Assembly (NCBI GenBank): GCA_041163945.1
Contig: JBEAQJ010000090.1
Coordinates: 1 to 5,621, forward strand
Length of the DNA stretch: 5,621 nt
Direction: 5' to 3'
DNA from: Roseicyclus sp041163945
GTDB lineage: Bacteria > Pseudomonadota > Alphaproteobacteria > Rhodobacterales > Rhodobacteraceae
The position numbers were made by a program, and so were the translations under genes. The notes beneath the pieces were generated by a model, which worked only from the letters and a program-made list of their open reading frames with translations, had not been told where the DNA came from and did not search any database. Positions 1-5,621 of the stretch are shown in pieces. Each line of letters opens with the position of its first letter. Position 1 is the stretch's first letter.

Positions 1-1829
1 GCGACGACGATTTCGAGATCGGGCGCAAGCATGGCCTGCCCATGACCTTCAACATCCTTGACGATTCATCCTACCGCGCCGACCTGCCGTTTTTCGCGGG
101 CGAGCGGATCATCAAGGAAGACGGCAAGCCCGGCGGCGCCAACAAGGCGGTGATCGAAAAGCTGGTCGAACTGGGCGGGCTTCTGGCGCGCCGCCGCATC
201 ACCATCTCGGATGCGCACAGCTGGCGATCCAAGGCGCCGGTGATCCGTTTGAACCGCCCGCAATGGTTTGCGGCCATCGACCGGCGGCTGGATGACGGCA
301 AGGGCCAGTATGGCGACACGATTCGCCAGCGCGCGCTGACCTCGATCGACACGCTGGTCCGCTGGACCCCGCAGACGGGGCGCAACCGGCTCTATTCCAT
401 GATCGAGGCGCGCCCCGATTGGGTATTGTCGCGCCAGCGGGCCTGGGGCGTGCCGTTGACCTGCTTCACGAAAAAGGGTGCCGCCCCGACCGACCCCGAT
501 TTCCTGCTGCGCGATCCGGCGGTCAATGCCCGCATTCTCGATGCCTTCGAAGCCGAGGGCGCGGATGCCTGGTACCAGCCCGGCGCCAAGGTGCGGTTCC
601 TCGACGGCTTGCATGACCCCGACGCCTATGAACAGGTGTTCGACATCCTGGATGTCTGGTTCGACAGCGGTTCGACCCATGCCTTCGTGTTGCGCGACCG
701 GCCCGACGGATCGGCCGACGGGATCGCCGATCTGTACCTTGAAGGCACCGACCAGCACCGGGGATGGTTCCATTCCTCGTTGTTGCAAGCCTGCGGCACC
801 ATCGGGCGCGCGCCCTATCGCGGCGTGCTGACCCATGGTTTCACGCTGGATGAAAAGGGCATGAAAATGTCCAAATCCATCGGCAACACCGTCGCCCCGC
901 AAGAGGTCATCGACCAATATGGTGCCGATATCCTGCGGCTTTGGGTGGCGCAGTCCGACTATACCGTCGATCTGCGCATCGGGCCGGAAATCCTGAAAGG
1001 CGTGGCCGACAGCTACCGGCGGCTGCGCAACACGATGCGATTCCTGCTGGGGTCGCTGGGCGATGTGACGGCCACTGACCGGGTGGAGCCCGCCGACATG
1101 CCGGAACTGGAACGCTGGGTTCTGCACCGGCTTTGGGAACTGGACGGCGTGGTGCGCAAAGGCTACGCGGCCTACGATTTCCAGGGCGTGTTCCAGGCGC
1201 TGTTCAACTTTGCCACAACCGATCTTTCGGCCTTCTACTTCGACATCCGCAAGGATGCGCTTTATTGCGACGGCGACACGCCCCGCCGCCGCGCCGCACG
1301 GACCGTGCTGGAGATGCTGTTCGAGCGGCTGACCACTTGGCTGGCACCGGTGCTGGTGTTCACCATGGAAGAGGTCTGGCTGGAACGCCACCCGGGCGCC
1401 GACAGTTCGGTTCACCTGCAGGATTTCCCCGAAACCCCCGACAGCTGGCGGGATGAGGCGCTGGCCGCCAAATGGGCCGATATCCGCCGCGTCCGCCGCG
1501 TGGTCACCGCAGCGCTCGAGGTGCAACGCCAGGACAAGGTGATCGGCGCAAGTCTTGAGGCGGCCCCCACCCTGCAACTGGCCGACCCAGAGCTGGCCCA
1601 AACCCTTGCCCGGCTCGACATGGCCGATCTGTGCATCACCAGCGACCTGCAGGTGGTGGCCACCCCCCCGCAGGCCGATGCCTTTCAGCTTGACGACCAT
1701 CCCGGCATCGGGGTCGTCTTCCGCATGGCCGAAGGCGCGAAATGCCAGCGGTGCTGGAAAATCCTGCCCGATGTGGGCCACCACAGCCATGCGGGCGTCT
1801 GCGGGCGCTGCGACAGCGCGCTGGGCTGA
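1..1829 (+). CDS. ileS: Isoleucyl-tRNA synthetase, C-terminal ~608 residues (5' end outside window)
   Basis: Class I aminoacyl-tRNA synthetase that activates isoleucine with ATP and charges tRNA-Ile in the cytoplasm. The frame is open from the left edge (first full codon at base 3), so the ATG at 42 is internal. The first visible residues, DDDFEIGRKHGLP, match the end of the CP1 editing-domain motif of IleRS; the HIGH motif and the start of the editing domain lie upstream. Then come HSWRSKAP, WVLSRQRAWGVP, DVWFDSGSTH (651-680) and YLEGTDQHRGWFHSSLL. The KMSKS catalytic loop is at 864-878, within GMKMSKSIGN. An alpha-helical anticodon-binding domain follows (starting near MPELERW). The C-terminus is a zinc ribbon with two CxxC pairs (cysteine codons at 1743, 1752, 1800, 1809), as in bacterial IleRS of the E. 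coli type. About 60% of the usual ~950-1000 residues is present, with no frameshift. An intrinsic terminator follows at once, so it probably ends its transcription unit. Identification is close to certain. Confidence 0.98.
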   Translation, partial: DDDFEIGRKHGLPMTFNILDDSSYRADLPFFAGERIIKEDGKPGGANKAVIEKLVELGGLLARRRITISDAHSWRSKAPVIRLNRPQWFAAIDRRLDDGKGQYGDTIRQRALTSIDTLVRWTPQTGRNRLYSMIEARPDWVLSRQRAWGVPLTCFTKKGAAPTDPDFLLRDPAVNARILDAFEAEGADAWYQPGAKVRFLDGLHDPDAYEQVFDILDVWFDSGSTHAFVLRDRPDGSADGIADLYLEGTDQHRGWFHSSLLQACGTIGRAPYRGVLTHGFTLDEKGMKMSKSIGNTVAPQEVIDQYGADILRLWVAQSDYTVDLRIGPEILKGVADSYRRLRNTMRFLLGSLGDVTATDRVEPADMPELERWVLHRLWELDGVVRKGYAAYDFQGVFQALFNFATTDLSAFYFDIRKDALYCDGDTPRRRAARTVLEMLFERLTTWLAPVLVFTMEEVWLERHPGADSSVHLQDFPETPDSWRDEALAAKWADIRRVRRVVTAALEVQRQDKVIGASLEAAPTLQLADPELAQTLARLDMADLCITSDLQVVATPPQADAFQLDDHPGIGVVFRMAEGAKCQRCWKILPDVGHHSHAGVCGRCDSALG

Positions 1830-1832
1830 AAC

Positions 1833-1869
1833 AGGGGGCGGCCCAAAAGCCCGCCCCTTTGCATTTTTT
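1833..1869 (+). terminator. Intrinsic terminator of ileS
   Basis: Starts 4 bases after the ileS stop. The stem pairs GGGGCGG (1835-1841) with CCGCCCC (1851-1857) and can be extended outward by a G-U and an A-U pair. The loop is rich in C and A. A short spacer and six T residues (1864-1869) follow. This is a normal rho-independent layout, although the T run begins about 6 bases after the stem. Confidence 0.8.
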
Positions 1870-1939
1870 ACCCCCCGCGCGCTTTGGGTTTGCGGCGCAA
1901 GGGGATCAGCTTTGCCAGGCACATCCACAGGAGACCCCG

Positions 1940-2809
1940 ATGTCGGAACCCGAACGCTACACCCCCCCCAAGGTCTGGGTCTGGGACAAGGAAAACGGCG
2001 GCAAATGGGCCGGGCTGAACCGCCCCATCGCGGGCGCCACCCATGACAAGGATCTGCCCATCGGGCGCCATCCCTTTCAGCTTTATTCCATGGGCACGCC
2101 AAACGGGGTCAAGGTGACCGTGATGTTCGAGGAATTGCTGGCCGCAGGGCATGATGCCGAATACGACGCCTGGCTCATCCGCATCGGCGATGGCGATCAA
2201 TTCGGATCGGGCTTTGTCGCAGTGAACCCCAATTCCAAGATCCCGGCGCTCATGGATCGTTCTGGCCCACAGCCCGTGCGGGTGTTCGAATCCGGTGCGA
2301 TCTTGTTGCATCTGGCCGAAAAATTCGGGGCCTTCCTCGGCCGCGCCGAAGACCGCCCCGAACTGCTGTCTTGGCTGATGTGGCAGATGGGCAGCGCACC
2401 CTATCTGGGCGGCGGGTTCGGGCATTTCTACGCCTATGCCCCCTATCCGATGGAATACCCGATCAACCGCTTCGCGATGGAAGCCAAGCGCCAGATGGAT
2501 GTGCTGAACCGCCAGCTCGACGGTCGCGAATGGATCCTGGGCGATCAGATGACCATTGCCGACATCGCCATTTGCCCGTGGTATGGGCGTCTGGCCCTGG
2601 GCGAGGCTTATGACGCGGGCGAATTCCTGTCGGTGCAGGACTACCCGCATGTGATCGCATGGGCCGAACGGTTCTTTGCGCGGCCCGCCGTGGCCCGGGG
2701 GCGAATGGTCAACCGCACCTTCGGCCCGCCCGAAATGCAGCTTTGGGAACGCCACGACGCCCGCGATTTCGACACAAGGACGCAAGACAAGCTTCAGCCC
2801 AAGGGCTGA
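1940..2809 (+). CDS. yghU: YghU family Nu-class glutathione S-transferase / disulfide-bond reductase
   Basis: 289 residues, close to E. coli YghU (288), and recognisably colinear with it from end to end. Characterised Nu-class enzymes bind two glutathione molecules, reduce disulfides such as 2-hydroxyethyl disulfide, and have organic hydroperoxide peroxidase activity in the cytosol. An N-terminal extension typical of YghU (KVWVWDKENGG, residues 11-21) precedes the thioredoxin-like domain. That domain carries LYSMGTPNGVKV (48-59, glutathione/active-site loop), YDAWLIRIGDGDQF (75-88), NPNSKIPAL with the cis-proline (96-104) and the ESG glutathione-binding motif (117-119). The helical domain has GGGFGHFYAYAP (157-168) and the folding motif TIADIAICPW (205-214). 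The C-terminal tail ERHDARDFDT (270-279) is also YghU-like. The only cysteine (C212) is in the helical domain, which fits the cysteine-free active site of this class. The start is set by AGGAG at 1929-1933, 6 bases before ATG; an earlier in-frame ATG at 1742 lies inside ileS. The ileS terminator upstream implies its own promoter, which I could not locate. Confidence 0.95.
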   Translation: MSEPERYTPPKVWVWDKENGGKWAGLNRPIAGATHDKDLPIGRHPFQLYSMGTPNGVKVTVMFEELLAAGHDAEYDAWLIRIGDGDQFGSGFVAVNPNSKIPALMDRSGPQPVRVFESGAILLHLAEKFGAFLGRAEDRPELLSWLMWQMGSAPYLGGGFGHFYAYAPYPMEYPINRFAMEAKRQMDVLNRQLDGREWILGDQMTIADIAICPWYGRLALGEAYDAGEFLSVQDYPHVIAWAERFFARPAVARGRMVNRTFGPPEMQLWERHDARDFDTRTQDKLQPKG

Positions 2810-2871
2810 CGCGGGTCCAAACACGGCGGCCAAACCGGCAGCCCACCCCCGGGACTGTCCAAATCGGCATT

Positions 2872-2903
2872 CCTTGGGCTGGGCCCGTTCCATTCGGGCT
2901 CAG
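2872..2903. repeat. Overlapping inverted repeats downstream of yghU
   Basis: CTGGGCCCG (2879-2887) and CGGGCTCAG (2895-2903) form a 9-bp stem with one G-U pair around a 7-base loop. The segment CCTTGGGCTG (2872-2881) is also the exact reverse complement of CAGCCCAAGG at 2795-2804, at the very end of yghU, so two alternative structures compete for 2879-2881. The local hairpin lacks a good downstream T run on either strand, so it is a poor intrinsic terminator. It could still act as a 3'-end stabiliser or rho-independent-like pause for yghU mRNA. Only the base pairing is certain. Confidence 0.5.
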
Positions 2904-2914
2904 GCATGCGTTTC

Positions 2915-2939
2915 AAAAAAGCGATGAACTCACCGCTTT
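2915..2939 (-). terminator. Intrinsic terminator of ygfZ
   Basis: Read on the minus strand, AAAGCGGTG and CATCGCTTT form a 9-bp stem (one G-U pair) with a 4-base loop (2927-2930). The stem runs directly into six T residues (plus-strand A run 2915-2920). It begins 10 bases past the ygfZ stop codon. Stem, loop and T run are all canonical, so this is a strong call. In the plus direction only three T residues follow the stem (2937-2939), so activity towards yghU transcripts would be weak. Confidence 0.85.
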
Positions 2940-2946
2940 ATCCACA
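2938..2946 (+). promoter_or_regulatory. Perfect DnaA-box 9-mer (TTATCCACA)
   Basis: TTATCCACA matches the high-affinity DnaA box exactly. It lies between the ygfZ terminator (overlapping its outer two bases) and the ygfZ stop codon, in a convergent intergenic region. It is isolated: I saw no second exact copy or AT-rich unwinding element nearby, so this is not an origin. It could be a DnaA-titration site or a chance match; function is not established. Confidence 0.4.
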
Positions 2947-2949
2947 CAC

Positions 2950-3705
2950 TTAATGCGGTTTCCATATCACTTTTGCTGCATCCGCGGTCATTTCGCCCGC
3001 TGCCCAGTCAAACCGCAGATGGGCGATGCCAAGCCCCGCCGCCTGTGTGTAAAGCGCCCCCACCACGCGCCCATCGGCCAGGATCGGGGTGCCCACAGGG
3101 GCCTGGCCCTCAACGGCGACGGTCACCAGACCCTTGCGCAACTCGGTCTTGTGCTTCATGCGCGCGGTCACTTCCTGACCCACATAGCAGCCCTTGCGGT
3201 GATCAACCCCGCCCAAGCGGTCAAAGCCACATTCCAGGATATAGCTGTCATCGACGATCAGCTCGATGCCGCTTTCCGGGATGCAGGCGGCAACGCGGAT
3301 CGCGTCCCAATCGATGACAGGCGGGCCACCCTCCAGCCCGTAGCCGCGCCAGCCCAGGCTTGGGTCGCGCGGATCGGCATGGGCCCCTGACGGCGCGGTT
3401 CCAAGGCCGCGCACCACGCCCAGCGCGCTGTCCTCGATCGCCACATCGGCGCGCAAGCGGTACATCAACAGACGGCGCACGAGCGCCTGGGCCAGGCTGG
3501 CCTTCACATCCAGCAAGATGTCATCGCCGCGATCGAGCAGGAAAAAATCGGCCAGGTATTTGCCCTGCGGCGTCAGGATCGCGGAATAGTGCAGCCCCGA
3601 TCCCGGTGGCCCCACATCGCGGGTGACAAGCCCGTGCAGGAACTTGACCCGATCTGCCCCCGTGATCCGCAACACCGCGCGATCGCCTGCCGTTTCACCC
3701 TGCAT
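2950..3705 (-). CDS. ygfZ: YgfZ/GcvT-like folate-binding protein, Fe-S cluster maintenance
   Basis: 251 residues. YgfZ proteins resemble the glycine-cleavage T protein, bind tetrahydrofolate, and support assembly or repair of certain Fe-S enzymes such as MiaB-type radical-SAM tRNA methylthiotransferases. They act in the cytosol. The N-terminal part has the family signature ITGADRVKFLHGLVTRD (residues 14-30) and the LTPQGKYLADFFL segment (44-56). The hallmark motif KGCYVGQE is at 171-178, with the conserved cysteine C173 (codon 3187-3189). It is followed by TARMKHK and a C-terminal beta-barrel-like region ending in IWKPH. The length is on the short side relative to E. coli YgfZ (326), as is common in alphaproteobacteria. 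I chose the ATG at 3705 because GGGAG lies 6 bases before it; an in-frame ATG at 3720 would add five residues but has no good ribosome site. It is divergent from the class V aminotransferase gene and convergent with yghU, and has its own terminator. Confidence 0.93.
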   Translation of the reverse strand: MQGETAGDRAVLRITGADRVKFLHGLVTRDVGPPGSGLHYSAILTPQGKYLADFFLLDRGDDILLDVKASLAQALVRRLLMYRLRADVAIEDSALGVVRGLGTAPSGAHADPRDPSLGWRGYGLEGGPPVIDWDAIRVAACIPESGIELIVDDSYILECGFDRLGGVDHRKGCYVGQEVTARMKHKTELRKGLVTVAVEGQAPVGTPILADGRVVGALYTQAAGLGIAHLRFDWAAGEMTADAAKVIWKPH

Positions 3706-3711
3706 CCTTGT

Positions 3712-3716
3712 CTCCC
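3712..3716 (-). promoter_or_regulatory. Ribosome binding site that decides the ygfZ start
   Basis: GGGAG on the minus strand, 6 bases upstream of the ATG at 3705. It lies inside the short extension that would be translated from the alternative ATG at 3720, so it favours the downstream start. Confidence 0.6.
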
Positions 3717-3775
3717 GCATCGGTCCGGATCACAGCTAGTCCTTATGCGCTGCCGCGCCAAGATCGGCGCTGCGA

Positions 3776-3804
3776 TTGACCCTGCCAAGGGCGCGTTCTA
3801 CCAC
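3776..3804 (+). promoter_or_regulatory. Candidate sigma-70-type promoter of the class V aminotransferase gene
   Basis: TTGACC (3776-3781) matches five of six bases of the -35 consensus. After a 17-base spacer comes TACCAC (3799-3804), a weak -10 that matches three of six. GC-rich alphaproteobacterial promoters often have a good -35 and a poor -10. The position, about 30 bases before the start codon, is plausible. The prediction is moderate to weak, and no minus-strand promoter for ygfZ could be picked out of the same region. Confidence 0.35.
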
Positions 3805-3833
3805 TGGCCCGTCCGTGTCGAAGGAATACCCAA

Positions 3834-5030
3834 ATGAGCCTTGCCAATGGCCGTCACTACCTTGCCATCCCCGGCCCCTCGGTCATGCCCGATCGCGTGC
3901 TGCAGGCGATGCACCGCCCGGCCCCCAACATCTACACCGGCGAATTGGTGGATCTGACCCACAGCCTGGTGCCCGATCTGAAAGCGGTCGCGCGCACCCG
4001 CCACCATGTCGCCATGTACATCGCCAATGGCCATGGCGCGTGGGAAGCGGCGCTGGCCAACACGCTGTCGCGGGGCGATCACATCCTGATCCTGGCCACC
4101 GGGCGGTTCTGCCTGGGGTGGGGCGAAATGGCGCGCGCGATGGGCATCCACTGCGATGTGATCGATTTCGGCCAGCGCACCGATATCGACATGGCCGCCG
4201 TGGCCGATGCCCTGGCCGCCGACACCAGCCACCGCATCAAGGCGGTGCTGGCGGTGCAGGTCGACACCGCGACCAGCGTGCGCAACGACATCCCCGCGCT
4301 GCGGGCCACGCTGGATGCAGCCGGCCACCCGGCGCTGCTGTTTTCGGACAATATCGCCTGCCTGGCCTGCGATGCCTTTCACATGGATGATTGGGGCGTC
4401 GACGTCATGGTGACGGGCAGCCAGAAGGGGCTGATGACCCCGCCCGGCATGGCCTTTGTGTTTTTCAACGACAAGGCCGATCGCGCCCGTGACCGGGCCG
4501 ATCTTGCCACATCCTACTGGGATTGGCGGCCGCGGATGGCGCCCGACGAATATTACAAGTTCTTCAATGGCACGGCACCCACGCACCATCTGTATGGCCT
4601 GCGCGAAGCGCTCGACATGATCAAGGAAGAAGGGCTGGAACAGGTCTGGCAGCGCCATGCCACGCTGGCCCGCGCGGTCTGGGCCGCGCTTGACACATGG
4701 GGCCAGGCCGGCCCCGTGCGGCCCAACATCGCCGATCCCGCCAAGCGCAGCCACGCCGTGACCACGGTCAATTTCGGGCCGGGCAACGGGCAGCGGCTGC
4801 GCGATTGGATGACGGCCAACGCCGGGGTGACGCTGGGCATTCCCTTGGGCGGCATCGAAGGGCTGGATGCCAAGAAAGAGGATTTCCTGCGCATCGGCCA
4901 CATGGGCCATGTGAACGCACATATGGTTCTGGGCGTTCTGGCGGGCCTACAGGCCGGGATGGCCGCGCTGCAGATCCCGCATGGCGCAGGCGGGCTGGAG
5001 GCCGCAGTGCAAACGATCGCCGAAGGCTAG
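3834..5030 (+). CDS. Class V PLP-dependent aminotransferase, alanine/serine-glyoxylate aminotransferase type
   Basis: 398 residues, a normal length for the alanine-glyoxylate / serine-glyoxylate / ureidoglycine-glyoxylate aminotransferase group, which moves an amino group to glyoxylate or pyruvate using pyridoxal phosphate. The N-terminal IPGPSVMP (residues 12-19) is the conserved PGP substrate-loop motif. NGHGAWEAALAN (65-76) forms the cofactor phosphate-binding region. D172 (in SDNIACLAC) should pair with the pyridine nitrogen. K198 in TGSQKGLMTPPG (194-205) is the Schiff-base lysine (codon 4425-4427). FNGTAPTHHLYGLREAL (244-260) is a family motif. R353 in FLRIGHMGH should bind the substrate carboxylate. 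AAGGA at 3821-3825, 8 bases before ATG, supports the start. It is divergent from ygfZ and convergent with the DUF305 gene. The substrate pair cannot be read from the sequence: no purine-degradation or serine-cycle genes are nearby to decide between AGT, SGAT and PucG roles. Confidence 0.9.
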   Translation: MSLANGRHYLAIPGPSVMPDRVLQAMHRPAPNIYTGELVDLTHSLVPDLKAVARTRHHVAMYIANGHGAWEAALANTLSRGDHILILATGRFCLGWGEMARAMGIHCDVIDFGQRTDIDMAAVADALAADTSHRIKAVLAVQVDTATSVRNDIPALRATLDAAGHPALLFSDNIACLACDAFHMDDWGVDVMVTGSQKGLMTPPGMAFVFFNDKADRARDRADLATSYWDWRPRMAPDEYYKFFNGTAPTHHLYGLREALDMIKEEGLEQVWQRHATLARAVWAALDTWGQAGPVRPNIADPAKRSHAVTTVNFGPGNGQRLRDWMTANAGVTLGIPLGGIEGLDAKKEDFLRIGHMGHVNAHMVLGVLAGLQAGMAALQIPHGAGGLEAAVQTIAEG

Positions 5031-5041
5031 GATCGGCGATC
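5015..5041. terminator. Candidate bidirectional terminator spanning both convergent stop codons
   Basis: GATCGCCGA (5015-5023) and TCGGCGATC (5033-5041) form a perfect 9-bp inverted repeat with a 9-base loop. The plus-strand TAG (5028-5030) lies in the loop, and the minus-strand TGA (complement of 5040-5042) overlaps one arm. The position at a tail-to-tail junction suggests a shared terminator. T runs are poor: only three T follow in the minus direction, and none in the plus direction. Efficiency as an intrinsic terminator is therefore uncertain. Confidence 0.5.
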
Positions 5042-5426
5042 AGAAACCGTTCTGCGCCAGCCAGTCGCGCATCCATGCGATCTCGGCCTGCTGGGCGTCG
5101 ATGATTTGCTGGGCGAGCGCGCGCACCTGCGGGTCGGTGCCATGTTCCAAGACCACGCGCGCCATGGCAACGGCACCTTCGTGGTGGGGGATCATGCCGC
5201 GTATGAAATCGGCATCGGCATTGCCGCTGTAGGCAATGTCCATGTCGCGATGCATGGCGTCGTTCACAGCGCGAAACGCATCTTCGGCCGGGCCCGATGA
5301 CAGGCCGGGTGCGCCATGGCCCGCATGGCCAGAATGGTTAGAATGATCCATCTGCGCCAAGGCGACCGTGGTGAAAACCCCGGTCAGCAGGGCGGCGGCA
5401 AGGCTGGGTTTCACGATACTTGGCAT
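5040..5426 (-). CDS. DUF305 family exported protein with His-rich N-terminus (probable metal-related)
   Basis: 128 residues. Residues 1-24 look like a Sec signal peptide: a lysine at 6, a hydrophobic core, and an ALA|Q signal peptidase I site at 22-25, so the protein should be periplasmic. The mature N-terminus has histidines at 28, 31, 34 and 37 in a HxxH spacing, with a nearby methionine. The rest is one DUF305 (ferritin-like four-helix) domain: MHRDMDIAYSG (58-68), DFIRGMIPHHEGAVAMA (73-89) with the hallmark MIPHHEGA, and AQQIIDAQQAEIAWMRDWL (105-123). Some family members (CopM of cyanobacteria) bind copper; metal binding here is inferred from the His/Met content. The start at 5426 is set by AAGGA 7 bases upstream and by the signal peptide. 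A longer frame to 5537 would overlap the neighbouring gene and bury the signal sequence. The DUF305 gene follows the HisC-like gene by 58 bp on the same strand and may be cotranscribed with it. Confidence 0.9.
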   Translation of the reverse strand: MPSIVKPSLAAALLTGVFTTVALAQMDHSNHSGHAGHGAPGLSSGPAEDAFRAVNDAMHRDMDIAYSGNADADFIRGMIPHHEGAVAMARVVLEHGTDPQVRALAQQIIDAQQAEIAWMRDWLAQNGF

Positions 5427-5433
5427 GGGGCGA

Positions 5434-5438
5434 TCCTT
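5434..5438 (-). promoter_or_regulatory. Ribosome binding site that decides the DUF305 gene start
   Basis: AAGGA on the minus strand, 7 bases before the ATG at 5426. It supports this start over in-frame starts further upstream. Confidence 0.65.
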
Positions 5439-5484
5439 TTGCGATTGGATCAGTGCTGGCGGCTTCCAGCGGCGGGAAGGCAAT

Positions 5485-5621
5485 TCACGAAGCCGTGAGT
5501 GCCGCATCGGCCAGGGCCAGCGGCAAGGCCGCCCCAAAGGCTGCCAGATCGGCCGCTGTGCCGGCCGAAACGCGGATGCACCGGTCGTGCGGCGGGGTAA
5601 AGGGCATGCGCACGAAGATGC
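5485..5621 (-). CDS. Fold-type I PLP aminotransferase (HisC-like), C-terminal 44 residues only
   Basis: The minus-strand frame is open from the right edge (first full codon at 5619-5617) to a TGA at 5485-5487. The 44 visible residues begin IFVRMPFTPPHDRCIRVSAG and end in an Ala/Leu-rich helix. This matches the C-terminal small domain of histidinol-phosphate-type aminotransferases, in which FVR, a proline-containing loop and the (L/I)R(V/I)xxG strand precede a last helix. The arginine in CIRVSAG should be the conserved residue that binds the substrate carboxylate. The catalytic lysine and most of the protein lie outside the window, so histidinol-phosphate, aromatic amino acid or another substrate cannot be told apart. 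The DUF305 gene lies 58 bp downstream on the same strand, with no convincing terminator between them. Confidence 0.75.
   Translation of the reverse strand, partial: IFVRMPFTPPHDRCIRVSAGTAADLAAFGAALPLALADAALTAS

Noticed and set aside
1870..1928. Promoter for yghU
   Set aside because: A promoter is expected after the ileS terminator, but no -35/-10 pair with acceptable spacing and match could be supported.
1742..1939. N-terminal extension of yghU from an ATG at 1742
   Set aside because: It lies mostly inside the ileS coding end and across the ileS terminator. YghU homology starts near the ATG at 1940, which has a proper AGGAG.
66..2102. Very long minus-strand open frame (678 codons) opposite ileS
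   Set aside because: It is the mirror of a highly conserved ileS frame in GC-rich DNA. The translation is rich in Gly, Ala, Arg, His and Pro, and shows no recognisable domain.
2795..2808. CAGCCCAAGGGCTG hairpin at the end of yghU as a terminator
   Set aside because: The loop is only a few bases, there is no T run, and it sits within the last codons; it is reported only as part of the competing inverted repeats.
1868..2893. Long minus-strand open frame opposite yghU
   Set aside because: The plus strand encodes a full-length, motif-complete YghU; the antisense product resembles no family and would run through the intergenic structures.
3798..4922. Long minus-strand open frame opposite the class V aminotransferase
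   Set aside because: Composition is typical of a codon-bias shadow, and the plus-strand gene has all catalytic residues and a good ribosome site.
5455..5470. Small hairpin (GCTGG...CCAGC) between the HisC-like and DUF305 genes
   Set aside because: The stem is only 5 bp with no T run; not enough to call a terminator.
5427..5537. N-terminal extension of the DUF305 protein
   Set aside because: It would overlap the HisC-like gene, adds an Arg/Pro/Trp-rich stretch, and would place the signal peptide internally.

Overview
The window looks like chromosomal DNA of a GC-rich alphaproteobacterium, most likely in the Rhodobacterales/Rhodobacteraceae. This is inferred from the strong G/C bias at third codon positions and from the protein style; I could not run a taxonomic search. 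Genes are densely packed and appear intact. No mobile element, CRISPR array, tRNA, rRNA or sign of gene decay was seen.

Layout. (1) Bases 1-1829, plus strand: the C-terminal ~608 residues of isoleucyl-tRNA synthetase (ileS), cut by the left edge and followed by a convincing intrinsic terminator (1833-1869). (2) 1940-2809, plus strand: a Nu-class glutathione transferase / disulfide-bond reductase of the YghU family, with its own Shine-Dalgarno sequence. (3) 2810-2949: a 140-bp convergent intergenic region with an intrinsic terminator for the minus-strand gene, a perfect DnaA-box 9-mer and several overlapping inverted repeats. (4) 2950-3705, minus strand: the folate-binding Fe-S maintenance protein YgfZ. 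(5) 3706-3833: a divergent intergenic region with a candidate plus-strand promoter. (6) 3834-5030, plus strand: a class V PLP-dependent aminotransferase of the alanine/serine-glyoxylate type. (7) 5040-5426, minus strand: a small exported DUF305 protein with a His-rich N-terminus. Its stop codon lies only 9 bp from that of the aminotransferase, and a perfect 9-bp inverted repeat spans both stops. (8) 5485 to the right edge, minus strand: the C-terminal 44 residues of a fold-type I (HisC-like) aminotransferase, read towards the DUF305 gene.

Functional reading. The genes do not form one pathway. They are housekeeping and metabolic units: translation (ileS), glutathione redox chemistry (yghU), Fe-S enzyme maintenance (ygfZ), glyoxylate or amino-acid nitrogen metabolism (class V aminotransferase), a probable periplasmic metal-related protein (DUF305), and amino-acid biosynthesis (HisC-like). 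I do not see a previously undescribed multi-gene system. The most notable points are the compact terminator and inverted-repeat architecture at the two convergent junctions, the isolated DnaA box, and the unresolved substrate of the class V aminotransferase.
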